Below are positions 32,832 through 41,405 of a DNA stretch of 64,000 bases, in pieces. Source of the DNA: Roseivivax isoporae LMG 25204 (GTDB lineage Bacteria > Pseudomonadota > Alphaproteobacteria > Rhodobacterales > Rhodobacteraceae). Position numbers and translations under genes: made by a program. Positions within the stretch are counted from its first letter, which is position 1. Every line of letters begins with the position of its first letter. The notes below the pieces were generated by a model. It was not told where the DNA came from. It made no database searches and worked only from the letters and a program-made list of their open reading frames with translations. Location: assembly GCF_000521865.1 (NCBI RefSeq), contig NZ_JAME01000010.1, positions 62,001 through 126,000 of the forward strand. Reading direction: 5' to 3'.

Positions 32832-34028
32832 ATGGCACGTCTCCGTCTCGACAACCGCACCGCCCGACGGCTCTTTCTCGACCGCCACATGCTGCTGCGG
32901 CCCGGCGGCGGCAGCGGACGGGGCCGCGACCTCGACGACGTGCTCTACGCGCTGGGCTTCGTTCAGGTGGACAGCGTCAACACGCTCGCACGGGCGCACG
33001 ACCTGATCCTCTGGGCGCGGCGGGGACGCTACCGTCCGGCGGCGCTCGATTCCTGCGTCGCCACGCGGCGCGCGGGGTTCGAGCACTGGACGCACGACGC
33101 ATCGGTCATCCCGATGGCGTTCTACCCGATGTGGCGGCTCAAGTTCGCCCGCGACGAGGCGCGCATGCGCGCGCGCTGGCCGCGCTGGCAGGGCAGCGGC
33201 TGGACGGACGAGGTCGAGGGCGTGCTGCGCCACGTCCACGACCATGGTGCGGTGACCACGCGCGACATGGACGACGGCGCGCCGCGCGGCGCCACGGGCT
33301 GGTGGGACTGGCATCCCTCGAAGACCGCGCTCGAATTCCTCTGGCGCTCGGGTCGGCTGGCGATCTGCCACCGCGAGGGCTTCCGCAAGGTCTACGACCT
33401 GAGCGAGCGGGTCATTCCCGAGGCCGCGCGCGCGGCCCGCCTCGACACCGCCGAGATCGTCGACTGGGCCATGAGCGCGGCTCTGGCGCGGCTCGGCTTC
33501 GCCACGAGCGGGGAGCTCGCGGCGTTCTTCGACATCGTCACGCGCGACGAGGCGAAGGCATGGTGCGCCGAGGCGCTGGCCGCGGGCCGGGTGCGCGAGG
33601 TCGACGTGGAACTGGCGGACGGCACGCACCGGCGCAGCCTGACCACCGAGGCGATCCTCGACGCGGGCACCGCCCTGCCCGCGCCCTCGGGCCGGGTGCG
33701 GATCCTGTCGCCCTTCGACCCGGCGCTGCGCGACCGCGCGCGGGCCGAGCGGCTCTTCGGCTTTCACTACCGGATCGAGATCTTCGTGCCCGAGGCGCAG
33801 CGCCGCTTCGGGTACTACGTGTTCCCGGTGATGCAGGGCGACAGCGCGATCGGGCGGCTCGACGCGCGGCGCGCGGGCGCCGCGATCGAGGTCCGCGCGT
33901 TCTGGCACGAGCGCGGCGTGCGCATGGGCGCCGGCCGGCAGGCGGCCCTCCTTTCCGAGCTCGAACGGCTGCGCGGACTCACGGGGGCGGAGCGCGTCGA
34001 TTTCGCCGAGGACTGGCTCCGGGCCTGA
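32832..34028 (+). CDS. YcaQ-like winged-helix DNA glycosylase
   Basis: A 398-residue protein of the HTH_42/YcaQ type. The N-terminal motif (ALGFVQVDSVNTLARAHDLI) contains the Gln-Val-Asp residues that in Escherichia coli YcaQ and Streptomyces AlkZ belong to the active site of a DNA glycosylase unhooking bulky alkyl adducts and interstrand crosslinks. Winged-helix repeats follow, with the characteristic H-W-T-H and R-I-L-S-P-F-D-P strings (FEHWTHDASVIPM, RILSPFDPALRDR). Length is normal. It begins 51 bases after the RTX gene, but functional linkage is unlikely. Confidence 0.85.
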   Translation: MARLRLDNRTARRLFLDRHMLLRPGGGSGRGRDLDDVLYALGFVQVDSVNTLARAHDLILWARRGRYRPAALDSCVATRRAGFEHWTHDASVIPMAFYPMWRLKFARDEARMRARWPRWQGSGWTDEVEGVLRHVHDHGAVTTRDMDDGAPRGATGWWDWHPSKTALEFLWRSGRLAICHREGFRKVYDLSERVIPEAARAARLDTAEIVDWAMSAALARLGFATSGELAAFFDIVTRDEAKAWCAEALAAGRVREVDVELADGTHRRSLTTEAILDAGTALPAPSGRVRILSPFDPALRDRARAERLFGFHYRIEIFVPEAQRRFGYYVFPVMQGDSAIGRLDARRAGAAIEVRAFWHERGVRMGAGRQAALLSELERLRGLTGAERVDFAEDWLRA

Positions 34029-34329
34029 CATGTCCCGTGCCGAAACCGGCCGGCCCCAAGCTCGGCGCGCTTGACACCTGCGCGCGAGAGCGTACATGCA
34101 GGAGCGTGCGCTGCGCTGCCGCGTGAGCAAGCCCTGGCCCGGACGGGCCGTCGGCGCACACGATCCTCCGGTTCCCCATCACGCAGGGTTCTAGACGCGA
34201 CGGCCGGATGGCGCGGGACACGCCCGTGCATCCCGAGGCCGCGTGGACCCTCTGCTGTCGCCCCCCGGGCGGCACCTTGACACGGCCGCGGCCGGGCCTG
34301 ACGTCCGCGCGGTCCATGAAGGACACGAC
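34029..34329 (+). other. Leader region of the helicase gene
   Basis: About 300 bases without a supported gene. A TTGACA at 34071-34076 is followed by TACATG only 14 bases later, and a second TTGACA lies at 34277-34282; neither has an ideal partner. A GGCCCG-GA-CGGGCC inverted repeat is at 34134-34147. RhlE-type helicase mRNAs may have long leaders, so this could be an untranslated region. The frame upstream of the chosen helicase start (from ATG 34243) reads like low-complexity leader, not protein. Confidence 0.35.
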
Positions 34330-35610
34330 TTGTTCGATTTCGACATGCTGGGCCTCGGCCCCAGCCTCAATTCCGCGCTGGAACGCGCAGGGTTCAAGGA
34401 ACCCACCCCCATCCAGAACCAGGCGATCCCGCTTGCGCTGGACGGACACGACATCCTGGGCCTCGCCCAGACCGGCACCGGCAAGACGCTGGCCTTCGGC
34501 CTGCCGCTGATCGAGCACCTGCTGGCCGCGCCCGGCAAGCCCGCGCCCAAGACGGTCAAGGCACTGATCCTCGCGCCGACCCGCGAGCTGGTGAACCAGA
34601 TCGCCGACAACCTGCGTCCGCTGACCGAGGGCTCGAAGCTGCGCGTCGCGACCGTTGTGGGCGGACAGTCCATCAACCGCCAGATCGGCGTACTGGCGCG
34701 CGGAACCGACGTCCTCGTGGCGACGCCCGGCCGGCTCATCGACCTGATGGATCGCGGCGCCGTGGACCTGGGCCAGGTGCGTCACCTCGTCCTCGACGAG
34801 GCGGACCAGATGCTCGACCTCGGGTTCATCCACGCGCTGCGCAAGATCGCGCCGCGGCTCGGCACGCCGCGCCAGACCATGCTGTTCTCGGCCACCATGC
34901 CCAAGCAGATGGAGGAGCTGTCGCGCGCCTACCTCAACGATCCGCGCCGCGTTCAGGTCTCGCCCCCGGGCAAGGCCGCCGACAAGGTCACGCAGTCGGT
35001 GCATTTCGTCGCCAAGGCGGACAAGCCCGCCAAGCTGCGCGAGATCCTGTCGCGGGACCCCGACGCGCTGACGCTGGTCTTCTCGCGCACGAAGCACGGC
35101 GCCGAGAAGCTGATGAAGGGGCTCGTCGCCGACGGCTTCAACGCCGCCTCGATCCACGGCAACAAGAGCCAGGGCCAGCGGGACCGCGCGATCCGCGACT
35201 TCCGCGCCGGCACCACGACCATCCTCGTGGCGACCGACGTGGCCGCGCGCGGCATCGACATTCCCGGCGTCGCCTACGTCATCAACTTCGACCTTCCCGA
35301 GGTGCCCGACAACTACGTGCACCGCATCGGGCGGACGGCGCGCGCAGGCCGCGAGGGCGAGGCCATCGCCTTCTGCGCGCCGGACGAGGGCGACCTTCTG
35401 CGCCAGATCCAGAAGCTCATGAAGATCGAGATCCCGGTGGCGAGCGGCACGAGCCCCCTGCCCGGCGACGACGACGAGCGCGGCAACCGCCGCTCGGGCG
35501 GCCCGCGGCGTCGCGGCCAGCGCTCCGGCGGCGGCGGTGGCGGGGGCGGTGCCAAGGCGCCCGCCCCGGCCGGCAAGGGCCGCCGCCCGCGCCGGCGTCG
35601 GCAGGCCTGA
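34330..35610 (+). CDS. rhlE: DEAD-box RNA helicase, RhlE type
   Basis: A 426-residue helicase with all DEAD-box motifs: Q-motif GFKEPTPIQNQAI, motif I AQTGTGKT, Ia APTRELVNQI, II LDEADQML (DEAD), III SATMP, IV LVFSRTKHGAEKLM, V ATDVAARGID and VI HRIGRTARAGREG. The C-terminal 60 residues are a basic, Gly/Arg-rich RNA-binding tail (GGPRRRGQRSGGGGGGG). RhlE proteins remodel rRNA and mRNA, often in the cold. I take TTG 34330 as start because it gives the MFDFDMLGLGP beginning and has AAGGA about 6 bases upstream; ATG 34345 is an alternative. Confidence 0.93.
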   Translation: MFDFDMLGLGPSLNSALERAGFKEPTPIQNQAIPLALDGHDILGLAQTGTGKTLAFGLPLIEHLLAAPGKPAPKTVKALILAPTRELVNQIADNLRPLTEGSKLRVATVVGGQSINRQIGVLARGTDVLVATPGRLIDLMDRGAVDLGQVRHLVLDEADQMLDLGFIHALRKIAPRLGTPRQTMLFSATMPKQMEELSRAYLNDPRRVQVSPPGKAADKVTQSVHFVAKADKPAKLREILSRDPDALTLVFSRTKHGAEKLMKGLVADGFNAASIHGNKSQGQRDRAIRDFRAGTTTILVATDVAARGIDIPGVAYVINFDLPEVPDNYVHRIGRTARAGREGEAIAFCAPDEGDLLRQIQKLMKIEIPVASGTSPLPGDDDERGNRRSGGPRRRGQRSGGGGGGGGAKAPAPAGKGRRPRRRRQA

Positions 35611-35620
35611 GACGACCGAT

Positions 35621-35647
35621 CCCGGGCGGCCCTGACGGCCGCCCGGG
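35621..35647. terminator. Bidirectional terminator between rhlE and the TRAP operon
   Basis: CCCGGGCGGCC (35621-35631), loop CTGAC, GGCCGCCCGGG (35637-35647): an 11-bp perfect stem between the convergent stops at 35610 and 35666. Confidence 0.7.
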
Positions 35648-35665
35648 GACATGCGCCGCCGCCGC

Positions 35666-38308
35666 TCAGAAATTGAGCGAGATGTCGCGGTGGACCGCGT
35701 TGCAGGACGCCACGTAGAGCGCCTGCGCGCGCGGCAGCCGCGGCTGCTGGCGCAAGCCGATGGTTCCGGCGATGGCATCCTCGTAGGCGCGCAGCTCGGG
35801 CAGAAGCTCTGACGCCGCGCGCGCGCGCCACGCGACCTCCCCGGCGAAAAGGGCCTGTGCCTCCTCCACATGGTCCTGCGCGCGCTCCTGATCGGGCGTG
35901 CGAGCGTCGATCTCGCGCCGCGCATCCGCCAGAAGGCTGCGGATCTCGCCTGCGCCCGCCACCTCGCCCAGCATCCGCTCGACATCGCCGAACCGGGCAT
36001 CCGCCGTCGCGCCGTCCATGCCGGGCGCGTCCGCGGCGAGCGCCGCGATCTCGTCCCCGAGCGCCGACAGCGCGTCGGCGGCGGCGATGGTGTCGATCAG
36101 TTCCCCGACGGGCTGGTAGGCCTGGTCGACCGTGCGACGGTAGAGGTTGCGCGCGGCCCGGTCGGCCGAGGCGATCTCGGTATAGGCGGCCTCGATCGCC
36201 TCCCAGTCGGCCGGCACCCGGTCGAGCAGCGCCTGCCGCTCCGCCTCGAGCGTTGCGACCCGGGCCTGCAGCGTCTCGCTGTCACCGAAGCCGCGGCTGA
36301 TCGCGGTGCGCAGGTCCTCGAGCTGCGCCTCGATCCGCCGCGCGTCGGATTCCAGCCGGCGCACCTCGGTGTGCAGCGGGCGGTACGTCACCGCGCCTTC
36401 GGCCAGGCGATCCTGCACGGCGCCGATCTCGTCCATGAGCACGAAGGACTGCGCGGCCTTGTCGATGCCGTCGAGGAAATCCTCGCGCGGCGCGCGCGGG
36501 AGGTAGGAGAGGTCGAGCCCGCGCGCCCGGTCGATGGCCGTGCGGATGTCCGCGCCGTTCTCGGCAAACTCCGCGGCCACGTAGGTCTCGAGGCAGTATT
36601 GCAGCGCGGGATTGATCGGCGGCGGCGCCGTCTCGGCGGTGAGCGAGCTGCGCATGGGCAGGTAGTTCACCAGCGGCGGGTAGGCGGCGACGATCAGCAG
36701 CGACAGGATCTGCAGGCCGATGAAGGGCAGCACGCCGACATAGATCTCGATGGTCCGCACGGCCTTGGACGCGACACCCCGCAGGTAGAACAGCGCGAAC
36801 CCGAAGGGCGGCGTCAGGAACGAGGTCTGGATGTTGAGCCCGATCATGACGCCGAGCCAGACCGCGGTCACGTTCGCCTCGGGGTCGGCCAGCAGGATGG
36901 GCGCCACGATGGGGACCACGACCACCGCGATCTCGATGAAGTCGAGGAAGAAGCCCAGCACGAAGATCACGATCATCACGATCAGGAACTTGGTCCAGAA
37001 CCCGCCCGGCAGCCCCTCGAGGAAGTGCTTGACCAGTTCCTCGCCGCCGAAAGCGCGGAAGGCCGCGGTCAGCATCGCCGCGCCGAGAAGGATGATGAAG
37101 ACGAGCGACGTGGTCTTGGCCGTCTCGATCATCACGCCCCTGAGCGCGTCCTCGGTCACGTAGGCGCGGTAGCCGCTCCACGCGATGGCGAGCACGAGCA
37201 GGACGACCCCGGCGACCGCGAGCCGCACGCCGAAGCGGTCCTCGTCGGTCTGGATGTTCTGCACGTTGGTGTCGTAGGCCGAGAGCACGTAGGTCAGGAG
37301 CGCGAGGCTCGCGAGCGCGAGGAGCGCGGGCACGAACCGCAGCCGCCCCCCCGGGTGCAGCCTGTAGCCGGCCATCACCAGCGCGCCCACCGCGCCGATC
37401 GCGCCGGCCTGGTTCACCGTGGCGATGCCGCCGATGATCGAGCCCAGAACCAACACGATCAGCGCGAGCGGCGGCACCATGGCGACCAGCACGCTGCCGA
37501 GGAACCGCAGGTCGTAGGACCCCTCGAACGGCACCGCGGGGGCAAGCCGCGGCCGCAGGATGGCGACCGCGAGGATGAAGAGGATGTAGAGCCCGACAAG
37601 CAGGAGCCCCGGTACCATGGCGCCGAGGAACATGTCGCCCGCGCTCGTCGAGACCACCGCGTACTCGGAGGGCATCACCGGCTCGCCGGTCACCGCGCGG
37701 TAGAGCGTCTGCCGCTCCTGCCCGGCCTGGTCCACCGCGGAGGCCAGCTGGTCGGCGAGGATGATGAGAACGATCGACGGCGGGATGATCTGCCCGAGCG
37801 TGCCCGAGGAGGCGATGATCCCGGTCGAGAGCTTGTTGGAATAGCCGTTGCGCATCATCGCGGGCAGCGAGATCAGGCCCATCGCCACCACGGTCGCGCC
37901 GACGATGCCCGTCGTCGCGGCGAGGAGCGCGCCCACCACCACCACCGAGATGCCGAGACCCCCCGGCACCGGGCCGAAGAGCTGCGCCATGGTGACGAGC
38001 AGGTCCTCGGCGATCTTCGAGCGCTGGAGCATGATGCCCATGAAGATGAAGAGCGGGATCGCGATCAGCGTGTCGCGCTCGGGCTCCCAGTAGACTCCGC
38101 GCAGGTTGGTGACCCCCGCGCTCAGCCATTGCGCGGGACCGCCCGAGTGGAAGTAGGCATCGGTGCTGCCGGCAAAGATGTAGCCCGCGCCCGCCGCCAG
38201 CAGGACCGTGAGGATCGCCGCGCCCGGCAGCGAGAACGCCACCGGGTACCCCGACCCGAGCGCCGCACCCATGATGAGGATGAGCAGAAGCAGGAAGAAG
38301 AGTTCCAT
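35666..38308 (-). CDS. TRAP transporter large permease with long C-terminal helical extension
   Basis: An 880-residue DctM-type protein, about twice the usual 430. Residues 1-300 and 395-552 carry the membrane segments and the re-entrant motifs (SSGTLGQIIPPSIVLIILAD and IQTSFLTPPFGFALFYLRGV). An extra stretch with additional hydrophobic segments (about 300-395) separates the two halves. Residues about 553-880 have no membrane segment; they form charged helices with heptad pattern (VRRLESDARRIEAQLEDLRT, LEAERQALLDRVPADWEAIE), a long probable cytoplasmic coiled coil. It forms an operon with the DctQ and TakP-type genes upstream. The translocation core looks intact, so the extension may add regulation or assembly. 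Confidence 0.88.
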   Translation of the reverse strand: MELFFLLLLILIMGAALGSGYPVAFSLPGAAILTVLLAAGAGYIFAGSTDAYFHSGGPAQWLSAGVTNLRGVYWEPERDTLIAIPLFIFMGIMLQRSKIAEDLLVTMAQLFGPVPGGLGISVVVVGALLAATTGIVGATVVAMGLISLPAMMRNGYSNKLSTGIIASSGTLGQIIPPSIVLIILADQLASAVDQAGQERQTLYRAVTGEPVMPSEYAVVSTSAGDMFLGAMVPGLLLVGLYILFILAVAILRPRLAPAVPFEGSYDLRFLGSVLVAMVPPLALIVLVLGSIIGGIATVNQAGAIGAVGALVMAGYRLHPGGRLRFVPALLALASLALLTYVLSAYDTNVQNIQTDEDRFGVRLAVAGVVLLVLAIAWSGYRAYVTEDALRGVMIETAKTTSLVFIILLGAAMLTAAFRAFGGEELVKHFLEGLPGGFWTKFLIVMIVIFVLGFFLDFIEIAVVVVPIVAPILLADPEANVTAVWLGVMIGLNIQTSFLTPPFGFALFYLRGVASKAVRTIEIYVGVLPFIGLQILSLLIVAAYPPLVNYLPMRSSLTAETAPPPINPALQYCLETYVAAEFAENGADIRTAIDRARGLDLSYLPRAPREDFLDGIDKAAQSFVLMDEIGAVQDRLAEGAVTYRPLHTEVRRLESDARRIEAQLEDLRTAISRGFGDSETLQARVATLEAERQALLDRVPADWEAIEAAYTEIASADRAARNLYRRTVDQAYQPVGELIDTIAAADALSALGDEIAALAADAPGMDGATADARFGDVERMLGEVAGAGEIRSLLADARREIDARTPDQERAQDHVEEAQALFAGEVAWRARAASELLPELRAYEDAIAGTIGLRQQPRLPRAQALYVASCNAVHRDISLNF

Positions 38309-38327
38309 CCGGTACCGTCCCCCCTGC

Positions 38328-39296
38328 CTACGTCATCTCGGCGTGCGTCTGGCGCGCGCCGGCCTCGCCGCGCGCATCGGCGACGGCCTCGAAGAACTGT
38401 GCGACGAACTGCACCATCATCGTCACGGCGAAGACGCCGAGAAACCCGGCCATGAAGTATTTCACGTACATGCCGAACCCCGATTGCGTGACCTCGAAGA
38501 CGAGGATCGGCCCGACGATCACGCTCGAGGACGAGGCGAAGCCCAGGACGAGGATCGTCCAGCAGAGCAGCATCCCGAGGATCACCGCGCCGACGGCGTT
38601 CACGCGGCCCTGCCGGTCGCGGCGCAGGCTCGCGTAGAGCAGGTCGACACGGACATGCCCGTCCTCGAGAAGCGTGTAGGCCGAGGCGAAGAGGAAGAGC
38701 GCGCCGTACCAGAACCGCACGAGGTCGGCCATGAAGGCCTGCTCGTAGGAGAACACGAAGCGGCTCAGGACGATCAGAAGCTCGGCCGCGACCACGAGAA
38801 GCGAGAGCCACAGGAAGCCGATCCCGCGGGTCACCGCGCCGATCAGGATGCCCAGCACGACGAGCGGGACGTGGAAGCAGACGCCGCGCGTCTCGGCCCG
38901 GCCGAGGATGCCCGCGGCGGTCTCGCCCGCCACCTGGGCGAGCTGCCCGTTGACCCGCAGGAAAGACACCGCCGCGTCACCCACCCCCACCAGCAGCACG
39001 ACCCAGAACGCCGCGCGCACGAGCAAGGCGTTGATCGCGGTCACGAGTTCGGCGTCCGTGCGCAGCGACCGCCCGCCCGTGCGTTGCACGACCACGAGGG
39101 CGCCGCCGATGCACGCCGCGTAGAGCAGGACCTGCAGGACCGCGCGCGCGCCGCCGCCCGACAGCGCCGCGCCCGCGCCGGGAAAGCCGAACCAGAACGT
39201 CAGGATCGCGTTTGCGAGAAAGGCCGCCATCGCGGCCAGCATCGCCCAGCCGAACATGCGCACGCCCGGCGCCGGCGCGCCGTAGATCTCTGCCAT
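38328..39296 (-). CDS. TRAP transporter small permease, large variant (DctQ)
   Basis: A 322-residue membrane protein, longer than the usual 160-220. The DctQ domain lies in the C-terminal 170 residues: FVFSYEQAFMADLVRFWYGA, then LLEDGHVRVDLLYASLRRDR, with typical hydrophobic segments around it. The N-terminal 140 residues add about three more membrane segments (FGWAMLAAMAAFLANAIL, VLQVLLYAACIGGALVVVQ). ATG 39296 is chosen for its MAEIYGAPAPG start and a G-rich binding site. Large DctQ forms accompany TakP/mannitol-type TRAP systems. It starts 19 bases before the large permease gene. Confidence 0.85.
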   Translation of the reverse strand: MAEIYGAPAPGVRMFGWAMLAAMAAFLANAILTFWFGFPGAGAALSGGGARAVLQVLLYAACIGGALVVVQRTGGRSLRTDAELVTAINALLVRAAFWVVLLVGVGDAAVSFLRVNGQLAQVAGETAAGILGRAETRGVCFHVPLVVLGILIGAVTRGIGFLWLSLLVVAAELLIVLSRFVFSYEQAFMADLVRFWYGALFLFASAYTLLEDGHVRVDLLYASLRRDRQGRVNAVGAVILGMLLCWTILVLGFASSSSVIVGPILVFEVTQSGFGMYVKYFMAGFLGVFAVTMMVQFVAQFFEAVADARGEAGARQTHAEMT

Positions 39297-39360
39297 CGGG
39301 CAGTCCCCCCCGTCGTTCGGGGCCTGCGGCGGCACGCGGCCGGCGGCCCGTTGTGATGCC

Positions 39361-39383
39361 GGCCGGCATGTCCTGCGCCGGCC
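39361..39383 (-). terminator. Intercistronic stem-loop after the TakP-type gene
   Basis: GGCCGGC (39361-39367), 9-base loop, GCCGGCC (39377-39383). It overlaps a perfect palindrome ATGCCGGCCGGCAT (39356-39369). It sits between the binding-protein stop (39403) and the small permease start (39296). Confidence 0.45.
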
Positions 39384-39402
39384 GGAACGCCCTGCGCCGT
39401 GG

Positions 39403-40488
39403 TCAGATGCGCAGGAAGCGGTTGCGCTTGGCCACGTAGGGGGCGTCGGAGAGGTTCGACCAGACGCCGGCGTTGTCGCGGACCTCGATGAAGCTGTCGA
39501 TGATCTCGGCGGCGAGCGGGCTGTGGTCGCGCGTCTCCTCGATCACCTCGGACGCGGCCTCGCCGAAGGCGTCGTAGACGTCGTCGTTGAACTCGCGCAG
39601 CTCGACCCCGTACTCGTCGATGAGCCGGTTGAGGTAGATGCCGTTCTGGTAGTTTGTCTCGGCCGGCTGCATCGCGTTCTCCTCGGCGCAGCAGAGCGTG
39701 ATGATCCGCTTGTCGTTGTCCGAGAGCTGCGACCACCAGTCGGCGTTCATGCCGAGACTGACCTGGCTCGCCGGCTCGTGCATGCCCGGCCAGTAATAGT
39801 ACTGCGCCGCCTCGTAGAGCTTGAGGAAGAAGTCGTTCCACGGCCCGACCCATTCGGTCGCGTCGATGGCGCCCGAGACGAGGTTCTCGTAGATCTGCCC
39901 GCCGGGCAGCGACACGGGCGATGCGCCGACCTTGGCCATGACGTCGCCGCCCAGCCCCGGGATCCGCATCTTGAGGCCGCGCAGATCCTCGGGCGCGTTG
40001 ATCTCCTTGTTGAACCAGCCGCCCATCTGCAGGCCGGTATTGCCACAGGGGATGCCCTTGATGCCGAACTCGGCGCCGATCTTGTCGAGAAGCGCCTGGC
40101 CGTTGCCGAACTTCATCCAGGCGTCGATCTCGGGATAGGTCAGACCGAACGGCACGGCGGTGAAGGGCGCCCAGCCGGGATGCTTGCCCTTCCAGTAATA
40201 GTCGGTGCCGATATAGGCCTGCGCGTTCCCAGACGCGACCTCGTCGAAGCTGTCGAACGCGCCGACGCGCTCTCCTGCGGCGAAGTACTGGACGGCGATG
40301 CGGCCCTCGGTCGCCTCCTCGATCCGGGCCGCCACGCGCTGCGCGCTGGTGCCGAGGCCGGGGAAGTCGCGCCCCCAGGTCGACACGATCGCCATGTCGA
40401 TCCTCTCCTGCGCGACAGCCGGCGCGGCGAGCGTCGCGGACGCGGCCGCACCGCCTGTCGCGACCTTGAGAAACGTGCGTCTTTCCAT
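39403..40488 (-). CDS. TRAP transporter substrate-binding protein, TakP-like, Tat-exported
   Basis: A 361-residue DctP-family protein with a twin-arginine signal (MERRTFLKVATGGAAASATL, cleavage near AVAQ-ERI). Its pattern follows Rhodobacter sphaeroides TakP, an alpha-keto acid binder: YYWKGKHPGWAPFTAVPFGL, GNTGLQMGGWFNKEIN, LKMRIPGLGGDVMAKVG, then GAIDATEWVGPWND, where Arg and the Trp/Glu residues surround a cation-bridged carboxylate. Probable substrate: a 2-oxo or hydroxy acid. First gene of the minus-strand TRAP operon; the upstream 259 bases contain its promoter. Confidence 0.87.
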   Translation of the reverse strand: MERRTFLKVATGGAAASATLAAPAVAQERIDMAIVSTWGRDFPGLGTSAQRVAARIEEATEGRIAVQYFAAGERVGAFDSFDEVASGNAQAYIGTDYYWKGKHPGWAPFTAVPFGLTYPEIDAWMKFGNGQALLDKIGAEFGIKGIPCGNTGLQMGGWFNKEINAPEDLRGLKMRIPGLGGDVMAKVGASPVSLPGGQIYENLVSGAIDATEWVGPWNDFFLKLYEAAQYYYWPGMHEPASQVSLGMNADWWSQLSDNDKRIITLCCAEENAMQPAETNYQNGIYLNRLIDEYGVELREFNDDVYDAFGEAASEVIEETRDHSPLAAEIIDSFIEVRDNAGVWSNLSDAPYVAKRNRFLRI

Positions 40489-40747
40489 CTGTTTCCTCCT
40501 CCTGTCGGACCCAAGGCCGAAATCGAAGCTTTATGTCGCCGCGACACGTTCGGGCGTTCCGATTGTTACCGCGGCGTCCGCGGCCGAAGGCACAGGGCCG
40601 CCCGGGCAGCAAAGTCAGTTCGGGGGAATGTCTACAGTCCCGCGTCCCCGATTCCGCACCGTCACCCGGCCGATGCCCGCCTGCGCGGCACAATCGGGGG
40701 AAACGCCCAAGAGGCGTGCAGGTCTCGGACGGACGGGTGCCGCTGCG

Positions 40748-41344
40748 TCAGAGGACAGGCAGCGTCGCCTCGACCGACGCGCGCCCGCTCTGGCGCGCGC
40801 GCCAAGCGGCAAGCCTGGGCAGCCCCGCGCACCAGTCGCGGCCGGGAAAGCGGAAGAGGACGTAGTCAAGCGCGGTGACCGTGGCGAGCGCCGCGATGTC
40901 GGGTCCGTCGACGAGGTCCCGCGGCGGCGCGGCGTCGAGCCGCGCGAGCCCGTCCGCCATGGCGCGCACCCGCTTGGCCCCGATCGGGTCGGCGTCGAAG
41001 CCCGGCACGGATTTACGTCCGACGACGAGGGCGACCGCCGCCTCCATCGTGCCGAGCGCCAGGGCGGCGGTGGCGAGCGTCCGGGCGGCCTCCCGCGCCG
41101 GGAAGAGGTCCGGCCCAGCGAGGGCGTCGAGATGGCGCAGGATCAGCTGCGTCTCGGCGATGGCATGCCCGTCGGCGGTGACGAGCACCGGCACCCGCCC
41201 CGTCGGGTTCGCGGCGAGGAGCGCGGGCGGGTCGGCCCAGGGGTCAACGATCTCGGTCCTGACCCGGGGCGAGAGCCCCTTCTCCATCACGGCGAGCCGC
41301 ACGAGGCGGGCAAAGGGCGAGGTCGTGTTGACGAAGAGCTGCAT
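40748..41344 (-). CDS. Glutathione S-transferase family protein
   Basis: A 198-residue protein with a thioredoxin-like N-terminal domain (MQLFVNTTSPFARLVRLAVM) carrying the catalytic-site Ser (TTSPFARLVR), the cis-proline GRVPVLV segment and AETQLILRHLD. An all-helical C-terminal domain follows (ALDYVLFRFPGRDW). ATG 41344 is chosen because it gives the normal GST beginning. Substrate unknown. It lies 61 bases downstream of an MFS transporter gene in the same direction. Confidence 0.87.
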   Translation of the reverse strand: MQLFVNTTSPFARLVRLAVMEKGLSPRVRTEIVDPWADPPALLAANPTGRVPVLVTADGHAIAETQLILRHLDALAGPDLFPAREAARTLATAALALGTMEAAVALVVGRKSVPGFDADPIGAKRVRAMADGLARLDAAPPRDLVDGPDIAALATVTALDYVLFRFPGRDWCAGLPRLAAWRARQSGRASVEATLPVL

Positions 41345-41405
41345 GGCGCCGGTCCTTTCCGCCCCACCATGCACGGGCCAGCCGGCATGTGCCAGCCGCG
41401 CCCGC

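Noticed and set aside
34071-34096. Sigma-70 promoter TTGACA/TACATG ahead of the helicase
   Set aside because: The spacer is only 14 bases and the -10 is poor; recorded only as part of the leader description.
31092-34130. About 1000-codon minus-strand frame opposite the RTX and YcaQ-like genes
   Set aside because: The opposite strand has recognisable domains and repeats; this frame only mirrors their GC-rich codons.
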